Shown here: positions 24,313-32,383 of the stretch, piece by piece
Layout of the letters: each line of letters begins with the position of its first letter
How positions within the stretch are numbered: the stretch's first letter is position 1
NCBI RefSeq assembly: GCF_014207235.1
Contig: NZ_JACHDA010000006.1
Location: forward strand, 1 to 64,000
DNA from: Sphingopyxis sp. JAI128
GTDB taxonomy: Bacteria > Pseudomonadota > Alphaproteobacteria > Sphingomonadales > Sphingomonadaceae
DNA length: 64,000 bases
Direction: 5' to 3'
Position numbers and translations under genes: made by a program
The notes under the pieces: model-generated
What the model was told of the DNA's origin: nothing
Database searches by the model: none
Seen by the model: only the letters and a program-made list of their open reading frames with translations

Positions 24313-25053
24313 ATGCTGGTTTCGAAAGATATAGCTTCTCGATCCGAGCAGATGATCGCGGCGTGCGGACTGGACACATTGTCGATTTTCTTTTCGGAAC
24401 AGGCTGAAACCGCGCAGCGACTGACCTATCTGTTTCATCATGGCGTCTCGGAAGATGCCCAGGCCGCCTACCGGGATGGGCGCGTTTTCGAAGAGGATCC
24501 GTTCACCCGGATTGTGGATCGCAACGATCGCTGCGGACGGCTGGTTCGGTGGGGCGACGCGGCGCTTGATCGTCAAGCTGGCCGAGCAAAGGAATATCGA
24601 CAGTTCATCAATTGCCATTCGGTCGACGTGGTGGGTGCATGGGTGCAGCAAATCCTGCCCCAATTCTATTTGGTTATCGGCGCGCATTGCGTACCCAAGG
24701 GTCATCGCACATCCGATGTCGCGCACGGCCTTCTCGAAAGGGAGTCCGCCGCGATCGCGCAGATGGTGGTGAGCCAACTGTTCGAAGAAACGGTCTCTGG
24801 TGCGGGCGGGCGCGGTATGCTGCACGCCGCGCTTGACGACACGGACGCGGGGTCGTGGAACGCCGCCGACAAGCTGTCGTCGCGCGAGTTGCAGATTGCG
24901 CAGCTCATCGGCGCGGGCAAACAGAACAAGCAAGTCGCCTATATCGCCGGCATCTCCGAATTCACTGTCGAAAACCATCTGCGGCGCATTTATCGCAAGC
25001 TCAACGTCCACAATCGCGCCGCGATGACCGCGAAGATTTTCGGCGGACATTGA
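24313..25053 (+). CDS. LuxR-family transcriptional regulator
   Basis: 246 aa. The C-terminal GerE/LuxR helix-turn-helix is clear: LSSRELQIAQLIGAGKQNKQ, then VAYIAGISEFTVENHLRRIYRKLNVHNRA. The N-terminal 160 residues are a ligand-binding-like alpha/beta domain without convincing autoinducer-binding residues, so it may be a LuxR solo responding to a pathway compound. I chose the ATG at 24313 because AAGGA lies 8 nt before it; an ATG at 24295 is in frame. A degenerate half of the GntR motif lies upstream (about 24232-24255). It precedes the region 3 operon and may activate it. Confidence 0.85.
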   Translation: MLVSKDIASRSEQMIAACGLDTLSIFFSEQAETAQRLTYLFHHGVSEDAQAAYRDGRVFEEDPFTRIVDRNDRCGRLVRWGDAALDRQAGRAKEYRQFINCHSVDVVGAWVQQILPQFYLVIGAHCVPKGHRTSDVAHGLLERESAAIAQMVVSQLFEETVSGAGGRGMLHAALDDTDAGSWNAADKLSSRELQIAQLIGAGKQNKQVAYIAGISEFTVENHLRRIYRKLNVHNRAAMTAKIFGGH

Positions 25054-25155
25054 GCGCGATAGCGGGTTTCCGTCACTGGCCGCGCGCGCTGCCGCCTTTT
25101 ACCCCATGAAGCATGATCCGCCGCGCTCTGCCGCCGGTGGGACGACAGGGAATGG

Positions 25156-26223
25156 ATGGTGATGAAGGCGATGCTCCTCGACCGCGGCGTACTGGCTCTG
25201 GCCGACGTCGCCGAGCCTGTGCCGGGTCCGGGCCAGATGCTGACCCGGCCACTGGTGTGCGGGGTCTGCGGCAGCGACCTCCACGCCCGCGATCACAGCG
25301 ACCATCTGTGCGATCTGCTCCACCGGGCCGGTTTTCGCGGTTTCATGGACCCGGCAAAGCCGGTCGTCATGGGGCATGAGTTCTGCTGCGAAGTGCTGGA
25401 AAGCGCGGGCGGTTTTGAGCGCGGCCAGCGCGTCGTCGCGCAGCCGTTCATCGCCGGACCCGACGGCATCGAACTGATCGGCTATTCGAACCGCTTCAAC
25501 GGCGCGTTCGCTGAACAGATGCTGCTCCAGGCCGATGCGGCATTTGCGGTGCCCGACCATGTCGAAACCGACATCGCGGCGCTCACCGAGCCGTTATCGG
25601 TTGCGGTGCATGCGGTGGTAGAGAGCGGCGCCGATGAAAATTGCGCTTTTGCTGTTTTCGGCTGCGGCCCGGTCGGACTGTTCGTCATCACGCGGTTGAA
25701 GGCCTTGGGCTATGGTCCGATTCTCGCGGTCGAACCCAATGCGGCGCGGCGCGATATGGCGGCGCGGATGGGCGCCGATAATGTCGTCGCGCCGGGCGAT
25801 GCGGGTATCGAAGGCTGGTTTGATGGCCTTGGGCTGCCGCTCGGACTGTCCGACGCGATGGCGCAGGCGCCTGAACTGAAGAAACGCGAGCGCGCGATTC
25901 TGTTCGACTGCGTGGGTAAGCCCGGGATGCTGATGGCGATCGGGGCGGCGGCGCCGATCGGCGCGACGATCACCGTCGTCGGCACCTGTATGGAAAGCGA
26001 CGCGATCGAACCGGCGTTCTTCCTGCAAAAGGCGCTGCAGTTGCGTTTCGTTTTCGCATATTCGCCCGCCGACTTCGCCGCTGCGTTCGCGATGATAGTC
26101 GCCAATCCCGACAGCCTTGCGCCGATGGTGACGGGATCGGTCGGTCTCGCCGATGTCGATCGCGCTTTTGCCGCGCTGTCAGGCGGCGGGTCCGACATTA
26201 AACTGATGGTGAAACCGACATGA
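25156..26223 (+). CDS. Zinc-binding alcohol dehydrogenase (MDR family)
   Basis: 355 aa. GroES-like N-terminal domain with CGVCGSDLHARDHSDHL (catalytic zinc Cys and Asp region) and MGHEFCCEV (His-Glu); Rossmann domain GCGPVGLFVITRLKALGYGP and an acidic AVEPNAARR for NAD. The four-cysteine structural zinc lobe of classical ADHs is missing: the stretch after RVVAQPF has no cysteine cluster. A Glu at 142 (LTEPLSVAVH) is conserved. It probably oxidises a secondary alcohol. It starts the operon that continues, with ATGA overlaps, into a kinase and its small partner. ATG 25156 and ATG 25162 are both possible. Confidence 0.85.
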   Translation: MVMKAMLLDRGVLALADVAEPVPGPGQMLTRPLVCGVCGSDLHARDHSDHLCDLLHRAGFRGFMDPAKPVVMGHEFCCEVLESAGGFERGQRVVAQPFIAGPDGIELIGYSNRFNGAFAEQMLLQADAAFAVPDHVETDIAALTEPLSVAVHAVVESGADENCAFAVFGCGPVGLFVITRLKALGYGPILAVEPNAARRDMAARMGADNVVAPGDAGIEGWFDGLGLPLGLSDAMAQAPELKKRERAILFDCVGKPGMLMAIGAAAPIGATITVVGTCMESDAIEPAFFLQKALQLRFVFAYSPADFAAAFAMIVANPDSLAPMVTGSVGLADVDRAFAALSGGGSDIKLMVKPT

Positions 26224-27248
26224 AAGCCCTGACCGCAGAGGATATGGCCGCTTATCTGGCCGCGCGGTTCCCCGACTGGCGCAATATCCGGATCGACGGG
26301 TTGCACCGCTTGCCGCTCGGCGCATCGCGCGAAACCTACCGGTTCGACCTGTCCTATGAAGACATGAACGGGGCGCACAGCGACAAGCTGATCCTGCGCC
26401 GCGATCCGCCGGTCAGCAACGTCGATAGCGACCGTAACCATGAATATAGTTCGTACCGCGCGATCCACGGGCACGGCATCGCGGTGCCGCGGATGATCCT
26501 GCTCGAGGAAGATCCTGGTCCGATGGGCGGCGCGATCTCGATCGCGGAGGACCTGCGCGGGTTTCACAACAGCGAATATCAGCTGCAGGAGCCCGCTTGG
26601 CGCGACAAGCTGCCGCATATCGCGGAGCAGATGTGGGGGACGATGGGCCGACTTGCCGCGGTGCCGGTCGAAGACCTCGATCTCGATTTCATGGTCCCCG
26701 CCACCCCCGAAACCACCGCGATGCAGGAACTCGATTTCTGGGAAGCGACGCTCGACAAGAATGACGTCGGCCCCGAACCGATCACCCGTGCCGCGATCCG
26801 CTGGCTGCGCCGCAACCCGCCACCGCCGGCGCAAAAGCTGGCCATGGTGCATGGCGATTTTCGCGCCGGGAACTTCCTCTACGACGACGATGGCAATCTG
26901 ATCGCGGTCCTCGACTGGGAAATGGCGCATCGCGGCGACCCGCTGGAGGATCTGGCGTGGAGCCTCGCACGCGTCTTTTCCTTCGGCAAGGACGACCGGC
27001 GCAGCGGCATTGCGCCGCGCGCCGACGCGATCCGCATCTGGGAAGCTGCGAGCGGCCTGACCGCCGATCCAGAGGCGCTCCATTGGTGGGAATTGCTTAA
27101 CTGCGTGAAGGGGCAGGGCATCTGGAACAGCTGCGCCCACGCCTGGACCACGACGTCGGGCGAGCGCGAGGTGATCCACGCCTATGCCGCCTGGTGGCTG
27201 CGCAACGCCCAGGACCGTGCGATCCTCGAACTGATGGGGCATTTATGA
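26220..27248 (+). CDS. APH-type kinase, LvaA-like (hydroxyacyl-CoA kinase candidate)
   Basis: 342 aa. LPLGASRETYRFDL is the nucleotide loop; LILRRDPP holds the lysine-equivalent strand; MVHGDFRAGNFLYDDDGNL and AVLDWEMAHRGDPLEDLAWSL are the catalytic and metal motifs. The last two are characteristic of the LvaA group. In Pseudomonas putida, LvaA together with the small protein LvaB phosphorylates 4-hydroxyvaleryl-CoA. Here a small protein follows with a 4-bp overlap, reproducing that gene order. The upstream alcohol dehydrogenase overlaps by 4 bp as well. Substrate is inferred to be a hydroxyacyl-CoA or a related alcohol. Confidence 0.85.
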   Translation: MKALTAEDMAAYLAARFPDWRNIRIDGLHRLPLGASRETYRFDLSYEDMNGAHSDKLILRRDPPVSNVDSDRNHEYSSYRAIHGHGIAVPRMILLEEDPGPMGGAISIAEDLRGFHNSEYQLQEPAWRDKLPHIAEQMWGTMGRLAAVPVEDLDLDFMVPATPETTAMQELDFWEATLDKNDVGPEPITRAAIRWLRRNPPPPAQKLAMVHGDFRAGNFLYDDDGNLIAVLDWEMAHRGDPLEDLAWSLARVFSFGKDDRRSGIAPRADAIRIWEAASGLTADPEALHWWELLNCVKGQGIWNSCAHAWTTTSGEREVIHAYAAWWLRNAQDRAILELMGHL

Positions 27249-27670
27249 AACCGTCGATCCCCGCCGCCGCAAGTGATTTCGCGGCACGCCTGCGTAGCGA
27301 GATTGTCCCCGAACTCACCGGCTTTCGCGCCAATAATGTCGCGATGGGATCGGCGATGATCGACATGATCGCCGAGGAATTCGACCGTGCGGCGGCGCGT
27401 CTTTTCGAAGAGAATGAGGCGGTGCGTGCGCTATTGCAGCGCGACGCGGCGCTCGTCGATGGCGTCGCTGCGCCCGATGCGCCCGCCAAACCCGACCTCC
27501 GCGTCTCGGTGCTCCAAGCCGAAAACGACCTGCTGCGCAGCGCGCTGATCGATCTGCAAACCGCGCTCGAAACCCGAAACGACGGCGATGCCAGCGCCCT
27601 CGACGACGATATCTGGCGCGAACTCGCGCAATCGGTCGAGCGGCGCCGCATCGCCTCCGCCAATTTCTGA
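27245..27670 (+). CDS. Small LvaB-like (DUF6285-type) partner protein
   Basis: 141 aa, all-helical. The segment FAARLRSEIVPELTGFRANN followed by VAMGSAMIDMIAEEFDRAAA is the pattern I recall for the LvaB/DUF6285 family (an LxxEVLPxLxGxxxFxxxVAANAL-type motif). The C-terminal half is acidic and probably coiled. It begins on the stop codon of the kinase gene (ATGA), so the two are likely made in equal amounts and form a complex. LvaB is required for LvaA activity in levulinate metabolism. The family call rests on short similarity plus context. Confidence 0.7.
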   Translation: MKPSIPAAASDFAARLRSEIVPELTGFRANNVAMGSAMIDMIAEEFDRAAARLFEENEAVRALLQRDAALVDGVAAPDAPAKPDLRVSVLQAENDLLRSALIDLQTALETRNDGDASALDDDIWRELAQSVERRRIASANF

Positions 27671-27699
27671 ATCCTCCCCTCCCGCATCTGGAGACTGAC

Positions 27700-28812
27700 A
27701 TGCTGACCGCCGCCGATGATTTCCCGATCCACCAGACCCCCGAACCGATTGCCTATTCGGGCACCGACCGCAATTTCTATGACCGCTACTGGTTCAACGG
27801 CTACGAGCCCGACGGGTCGCTGTTCTTTCTGGCCGGAATGGGCATCTATCCGCACCTCAACATCATCGATTGCGGCATCTCGATCCAGGTCGACGGGGTG
27901 CAGCATTGCCTGCGCGGCAGCCGGGTGCTGACCGACCGTATGGACACGTCGGTCGGCCCGATCCGGATCGAGGTCACCGAGCCGCTGCAAAAGCTCCGGA
28001 TCGTCGTCGACGAACATGACGGCATCGCCGCCGACATCACGATCACCGGCCGCGCCTTTCCGATCGAGGAGCCGCGCTTCATGCGCCGCGTCGGCACGCG
28101 GGGCTTCCTCGATTACACGCGCCTGACCCAGAACGGCCATTGGACAGGGTGGATCAGCATCGACGGCAAGCGCATCGACCTCAGCTCGCTCTGCACCGGC
28201 ACCCGTGACCGCTCGTGGGGCACCCGCCCCATCGGCATGTCCGATCCGCAGCCCAACCCACTGGCGGGTGAACAGGGCTATTTCTGGCAATGGACTCCGC
28301 TCAATTTCAAGAACAAGAGCTTCTTTTTTCACATCGCCGCCGAACCGAGCGGGCATGTATGGAACAAACGATCGGTGCTCTGCCTCGACGGCACTGGCCC
28401 CGAATCCTTCCTCGAAACCGAAAATGCCGAGATGGAAACGGTGCTCGAACCCGGCACGCTGTGGCCCAAGAGCGGGGTGTTGACCGTCGATTATGGGACC
28501 GGCCCTTACCGGCTGGAGTTCGAGCCTTTCCACCGGATGCAGATGAAAGGGATCGGCTATTTTCATTCCGAATGGTTCCACGGCAATTACCATGGCGGCC
28601 TGCGCGTCGAGCGTGAGGATTTCGCGGTCGCCGACCTTGATCCGATGAAGCTGGAAAACCTGCACGTCCAGCGCCTGTCGCGTGTGAAGATGACCGAGCC
28701 GGACGGTACTGTCGAGGAAACCATCGGGACGTTCGAACAGGCGATCCTCGGCGCGTACCGCCCGCTCGGCATCGAAAGCGCGATGGACATCACCCGCTGG
28801 GATAAGGACTGA
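27700..28812 (+). CDS. DUF7064/DUF7065-type protein (CrtC/AttH-lipocalin-like), copy 2
   Basis: 370 aa, cytoplasmic by lack of signal peptide. It shares the landmark GTRDRSWGTRPIG (about 167-179) with the protein at 19159-20361 and the same run of amphipathic beta-strands (LFFLAGMGIYPHLN, GYFWQWTPLNFKNKSFFF, YFHSEWFHGNYHGG). Overall identity between the two copies looks low, so they are ancient paralogues with separate substrates. Possible roles are hydration of a double bond, cyclisation, or carriage of an isoprenoid-like ligand. GGAG precedes the ATG. It lies between the LvaAB-like pair and an SDR. Confidence 0.75.
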   Translation: MLTAADDFPIHQTPEPIAYSGTDRNFYDRYWFNGYEPDGSLFFLAGMGIYPHLNIIDCGISIQVDGVQHCLRGSRVLTDRMDTSVGPIRIEVTEPLQKLRIVVDEHDGIAADITITGRAFPIEEPRFMRRVGTRGFLDYTRLTQNGHWTGWISIDGKRIDLSSLCTGTRDRSWGTRPIGMSDPQPNPLAGEQGYFWQWTPLNFKNKSFFFHIAAEPSGHVWNKRSVLCLDGTGPESFLETENAEMETVLEPGTLWPKSGVLTVDYGTGPYRLEFEPFHRMQMKGIGYFHSEWFHGNYHGGLRVEREDFAVADLDPMKLENLHVQRLSRVKMTEPDGTVEETIGTFEQAILGAYRPLGIESAMDITRWDKD

Positions 28813-28816
28813 AGCG

Positions 28817-29590
28817 ATGGCGAAGTTCGATGGCAAGGCTGCGATCGTTACCGGCGGCACCGATGGTATCGGCTTTGCCATCGTCAAGCGTCTGCTCGAC
28901 GATGGCGCACAAGTCCTGTTTTGCGGGCGCAAGCAGCAACGCGGTGATGAGGCGCTGCGGCGGCTGGCGAACGACAATGCCCATTTTCTGGCGACGGATG
29001 TGGGCGAGGAAGCCGATGTCGAGGCGCTGATCGCGAAAGCCGTCACGACATTTGGCGGGCTCGACATACTAGTCAACAATGCGGCCGTGGCGGCGGTCGC
29101 GCTGATCCACGAACATAGCACCGAGGATTGGCGGCGGAGCAATGCGGTCAATTACGATTCAGTCTTCTTCGCATCGCGCGCCGCGATCCCGCATCTTCGC
29201 AAAACCAGGGGAACGATCATTAACATCGCCTCGATCTCAGGGCTCGGCGGCGAGGGGGCCTATCCGTCCTATTCGGCACAGAAAGGCGCGGTGATCCAGT
29301 TGACCCGCGCGATGGCGGTGTATCACGCGCGCGAGGGCATCCGCATCAATGCAATCTGCCCCGGCTTTATCGAGACCCCCGCTACCGATGCGTTCAAGGC
29401 GCTGCCCGACCTGCTCGATCGCTGGATCAAGGACATCCCCGCGCAGCGTCCGGGAAGACCCGAGGAGATTGCGAACCTGACGTCCTTCCTCGCCTCCGAC
29501 GAGGCGAGCTTTATGTTCGGGTCGATTGTCGTTGCCGACGGCGGGGTCAGCGCCGGCAGCGGCCAGCCGACGCAGGTGCCGCTCGGGTGA
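28817..29590 (+). CDS. Short-chain dehydrogenase/reductase
   Basis: 257 aa, classical SDR. TGGTDGIG (12-19), NNAAVA in place of NNAG, Ser in NIASISG, and Tyr-x-x-x-Lys in YSAQK. VLFCGRKQQRG after beta-2 (Arg/Lys) suggests NADP(H). The C-terminus FGSIVVADGGVSAG is standard. It follows the DUF7064/7065-type gene by 4 bp and overlaps the epoxide-hydrolase-like gene (GTGA), so it acts in the same pathway, probably on a ring or chain hydroxyl/ketone. Confidence 0.87.
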   Translation: MAKFDGKAAIVTGGTDGIGFAIVKRLLDDGAQVLFCGRKQQRGDEALRRLANDNAHFLATDVGEEADVEALIAKAVTTFGGLDILVNNAAVAAVALIHEHSTEDWRRSNAVNYDSVFFASRAAIPHLRKTRGTIINIASISGLGGEGAYPSYSAQKGAVIQLTRAMAVYHAREGIRINAICPGFIETPATDAFKALPDLLDRWIKDIPAQRPGRPEEIANLTSFLASDEASFMFGSIVVADGGVSAGSGQPTQVPLG

Positions 29591-29961
29591 AGCGCGACCC
29601 CGTCGCGATCGTCGAGGCGCTGATTGCCGCATTCAACCGGCGCAATGCGGCGTCGATTGCCGAGCTTCTGGCCGAAGATATTGTCTGTGCCGGCATCCCG
29701 CTCGAACCCGCGCACGGCCGCGGGGCGACGATGGCGATGCTCGCGCCTTTCCTGGCGGCGGAGGAGATCGACTGGCGGATTCTTGCCATCGCGGCGAATG
29801 GCACCACGGTGTTCACCGAACGCGACGATCGTTTCCGTTTCGCAGGGAAGGACTGGACCGCGGTGCGTGCGGCGGGGGTGTTCGAGATCGACACCAATGG
29901 CCGCATCGCCGCCTGGCGCGATTATTTCGACCTTGCCGAACTCGAACGCGCGATGCCCTGA
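29587..29961 (+). CDS. Limonene-1,2-epoxide-hydrolase-like protein
   Basis: 124 aa with the NTF2-like cone fold. The start is GTG 29587, overlapping the SDR stop. The C-terminal part, FTERDDRF then AGVFEIDTNGRIAAWRDYFD, aligns with Rhodococcus limonene epoxide hydrolase; the Arg and Asp of TERxD and the Asp of WRDYFD correspond to its Asp-Arg-Asp catalytic triad (Arg99, Asp101, Asp132). A genuine epoxide hydrolase is therefore plausible, which would fit a terpenoid or other alkene-epoxide pathway. Related proteins without this activity exist, so the exact reaction is inferred. Confidence 0.78.
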   Translation: MKRDPVAIVEALIAAFNRRNAASIAELLAEDIVCAGIPLEPAHGRGATMAMLAPFLAAEEIDWRILAIAANGTTVFTERDDRFRFAGKDWTAVRAAGVFEIDTNGRIAAWRDYFDLAELERAMP

Positions 29962-29963
29962 AT

Positions 29964-31067
29964 TCAGGGGATCAGGACCGCCTTCACACATTCGCCGCGA
30001 TGCTGCGCCGCAATTGCGTCGTTGATTGCTTCAAGCGGAAAGGTGGTGATCAGCCGGTCGAACGGAAAGCGCCCGGCGCGGTGCAGCGTGAGCAGTTCCG
30101 GGATAAACCCTTGCTGATCGCTGTCCCCCTCGATGATCCCGATCACGCGGTGGCCAAAGGTGATCATGGCGGCGATGTTGATCGACAGTGCGTCATCGGC
30201 GCGCGGCGGCACCCCGACCAGCCCGAGCATCCCGCGACTGCCAAGTGCCGCCAGCCCCGCGGCGATCGCCGTCTCGCGGCCGCTAGTTTCCAGCCCGAAA
30301 TCGATCCCGTCGGTTTCGATCGTGCGGATCGCTTCGGCGACGTCGCCGGCCGCCGGATCGATTACGTCGGTGGCACCGAGATCGATCGCCAGCGCGCGCC
30401 GCTGCGCCATCGGTTCGACAACAATGATCCGCGCGCATTCTCGGATTTTGGCCGCCATCACTGCGGCCAGACCGACCGGTCCGGCGCCGAACATTGCCAG
30501 CGTGCTGCCCGCCCCGCAATCGAGCGAGCGCATCACCGCGCCCGCGCCAGTCTGCAACCCGCACGCCAGCGGGCCGAGGGTGGCCAGGTCGAGCCCGGCC
30601 GGATTGATTTTGACAATATTGCGCGTGGGCGCGATCGCGAAGCTGGCAAAGGAGGATTGGCCGAAGAAATGCGACGCAATCGATTGCCCGTCCTTGGCCA
30701 GCGCGGTGGTGCCGTCGGTCCGCGCGCCCGCATAGTTCAGTTGCGGGAACGACCGGCAATAGGAGGGCAGATCTTCGTCGCAGCGCGCGCAATGACCGCA
30801 GCTGCTGAACCCGATGATCACCGCGTCGCCGGGTGCGACATCGCTGACCTCCGACCCGATCGCACGGACGATCCCGGCGCCTTCATGGCCAAGCACCATC
30901 GGTAACGGCACTGGCGCAAATCCGTCGCGAAATACGAGGTCGGTGTGGCAGAGACCGACCCCTGCAATCTCGACCAGCACCTCGTTTGCCTGCGGTTCGT
31001 CAATCGTCAGGCTGTCGATGACAAAATCGGCGCCCGGCGCCGATACGACCGCGGCTTTGACGTCCAT
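29964..31067 (-). CDS. Zinc-dependent alcohol dehydrogenase (aryl/allyl-alcohol type)
   Basis: 367 aa. Both zinc sites are present: catalytic Cys in GLCHTDL with His-Glu in LGHEGAG, and structural cysteines in CGHCARCDEDLPSYC. Rossmann loop GAGPVGLAAVMAAK with acidic VVEP implies NAD. The sequence style is that of benzyl-alcohol dehydrogenase XylB and geraniol dehydrogenase GeoA, so a primary allylic or aromatic alcohol is a likely substrate. I chose ATG 31067 (AGGAG 6 nt upstream). It lies on the strand opposite to region 3's main operon, ending 3 bp from the epoxide-hydrolase-like gene. Confidence 0.87.
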   Translation of the reverse strand: MDVKAAVVSAPGADFVIDSLTIDEPQANEVLVEIAGVGLCHTDLVFRDGFAPVPLPMVLGHEGAGIVRAIGSEVSDVAPGDAVIIGFSSCGHCARCDEDLPSYCRSFPQLNYAGARTDGTTALAKDGQSIASHFFGQSSFASFAIAPTRNIVKINPAGLDLATLGPLACGLQTGAGAVMRSLDCGAGSTLAMFGAGPVGLAAVMAAKIRECARIIVVEPMAQRRALAIDLGATDVIDPAAGDVAEAIRTIETDGIDFGLETSGRETAIAAGLAALGSRGMLGLVGVPPRADDALSINIAAMITFGHRVIGIIEGDSDQQGFIPELLTLHRAGRFPFDRLITTFPLEAINDAIAAQHRGECVKAVLIP

Positions 31068-31079
31068 ATGCAACTCCTG

Positions 31080-31877
31080 TCAGGCAGCGGTATAGCCGCC
31101 GTCTGCGATGAATTCGGATCCGGTGATAAACGCGGCGGCGTCGCTCGCGAGAAAGGCGATCAGCGGCGCAATGTCGTTCGCATCGCCCAGCCGCCCCATC
31201 GGGATCAGGCTGGTCCATGCGGCGAGCGCAGCTTCGGGGGTGAGGGGGTTGCCTGCCGCGTCGGTTGGCGCTTCCCACGTCGCGCCCAAATTGGTCGCGA
31301 CCGGCCCTGGCAGCACCGCATTGACGCGAATCCCGCTCCCCGCCAGCTCGATCGCGACGGCCTTGCTCAGCGCCCGCACCGCGCCCTTGGTGGCGCTATA
31401 GGCGGCAAATTGCGCCCCGCCAACCTTGCCGTAAACCGACGAGATATTGACGATCGCCGCCGTCGCGGCGCCTCGCGCGATCGCCGCGCGGAGCAGCGGC
31501 AGCGCGCCGTGCATGCCCAGATACACCCCTTCGACATTGATCGCCATCTGCCGTCGCAACACATCGATGCCGGCGTCGACAAAGGGTTTCGACATCATGA
31601 TGCCGGCGTTGTTGACGAGGATGTCGAGCTGGCCGAACACCGCGTCCACCTGGCCAAATGCCGCGTGCCAGCCATCTTCGGATGTCACGTCATGCGTGGC
31701 GGTCAGCACATCGCCGCCCAGTTTGGCGGCAAAGCCGGTCAGTCGCGCGGCATCGATGTCGGTCAGCAGCAATCGCGCGCCGAGGGCGTGAAACAGCGTC
31801 GCCGTCTGGCGCCCGATCCCCGACGCGGCGCCGGTAATGACGGCCACCTTGCCGTCGAGGTTCAAAAATTCACGCAT
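31080..31877 (-). CDS. Short-chain dehydrogenase/reductase
   Basis: 265 aa, classical SDR. TGAASGIG, NNAGIM, Ser in NISSVYG and Tyr-Lys in YSATKGA; an Asp after beta-2 (LLLTDID) indicates NAD(H). The substrate loop contains ATNLGATWEAPTDAAG. It ends 12 bp upstream of the alcohol dehydrogenase and follows the GFA-family gene by 9 bp, forming a three-gene minus-strand unit. Substrate unknown; probably a cyclic or secondary alcohol. Confidence 0.87.
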   Translation of the reverse strand: MREFLNLDGKVAVITGAASGIGRQTATLFHALGARLLLTDIDAARLTGFAAKLGGDVLTATHDVTSEDGWHAAFGQVDAVFGQLDILVNNAGIMMSKPFVDAGIDVLRRQMAINVEGVYLGMHGALPLLRAAIARGAATAAIVNISSVYGKVGGAQFAAYSATKGAVRALSKAVAIELAGSGIRVNAVLPGPVATNLGATWEAPTDAAGNPLTPEAALAAWTSLIPMGRLGDANDIAPLIAFLASDAAAFITGSEFIADGGYTAA

Positions 31878-31886
31878 CGTCCGTCC

Positions 31887-32315
31887 TCAGATGTTCGACC
31901 GGCCGTGGCGCTCGGTCCCCGCGAGCGGCGGCATGAAGGGAAACGCCAGATCGCAAAAAACCTCGATCGTGGGTTGCAGAATGCTGGCGTCGTCGAGTGT
32001 CCCCGCCTTGATCAGCAGCATGTCGGGCATCGGTTCGATGCGCGAGAGGATCGGCGAGCCGCATTCAGGGCAGAAGACCCGGGCGACGGGTCGTCCATTG
32101 TCGCTGATATCGTCGAAGGTGCGGGTTTCGCCGTGGAGGTAGAAATCGGCGGCCGGTACCGCCGCGACGATCGAAAAGGCGCTACCCGACTGGCGCTGGC
32201 AATGGCGGCAGTGGCAGATCGCGGTCAGGAGGGGCGGACCGCCAAAACTATACCGCACCTGGCCGCACAGACAGCCGCCGGTGGTATCATTGTCGGTGCT
32301 CTCACTATTTGTCAT
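31887..32315 (-). CDS. GFA-family (glutathione-dependent formaldehyde-activating-like) zinc protein
   Basis: 142 aa. Cysteines occur as GCLCGQVRY, CHCRHCQRQSGS and FCPECGSP, the metal-binding arrangement of the GFA/CENP-V fold. Most bacterial GFA proteins do not make S-hydroxymethylglutathione; their role is unknown and often tied to glutathione-linked detoxification. First gene of the minus-strand SDR/alcohol dehydrogenase unit. No clear Shine-Dalgarno is visible before the ATG at 32315. Confidence 0.8.
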   Translation of the reverse strand: MTNSESTDNDTTGGCLCGQVRYSFGGPPLLTAICHCRHCQRQSGSAFSIVAAVPAADFYLHGETRTFDDISDNGRPVARVFCPECGSPILSRIEPMPDMLLIKAGTLDDASILQPTIEVFCDLAFPFMPPLAGTERHGRSNI

Positions 32316-32344
32316 GGTGTCTTGTCAAGATCGGGAATCGGCAG

Positions 32345-32368
32345 CCGGCGGAGCTGTCGCTCCACCGG
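32345..32368 (-). terminator. Stem-loop after the TonB receptor gene (minus strand)
   Basis: CCGGCGGAG and CTCCACCGG pair over 9 bp with one mismatch (G-U possible) around a 6-nt loop, 16 bp past the receptor stop at 32384. It separates the receptor transcript from the GFA-SDR-ADH unit. No U-run follows. Confidence 0.5.
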
Positions 32369-32383
32369 CCACGCCCCCTTTTC

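Noticed and set aside
27097..29151. 684-codon minus-strand open frame
   Set aside because: It lies opposite the small LvaB-like gene, the DUF7064/7065-type gene and part of the SDR gene, each of which has recognisable motifs and a good start; the antisense translation has none.
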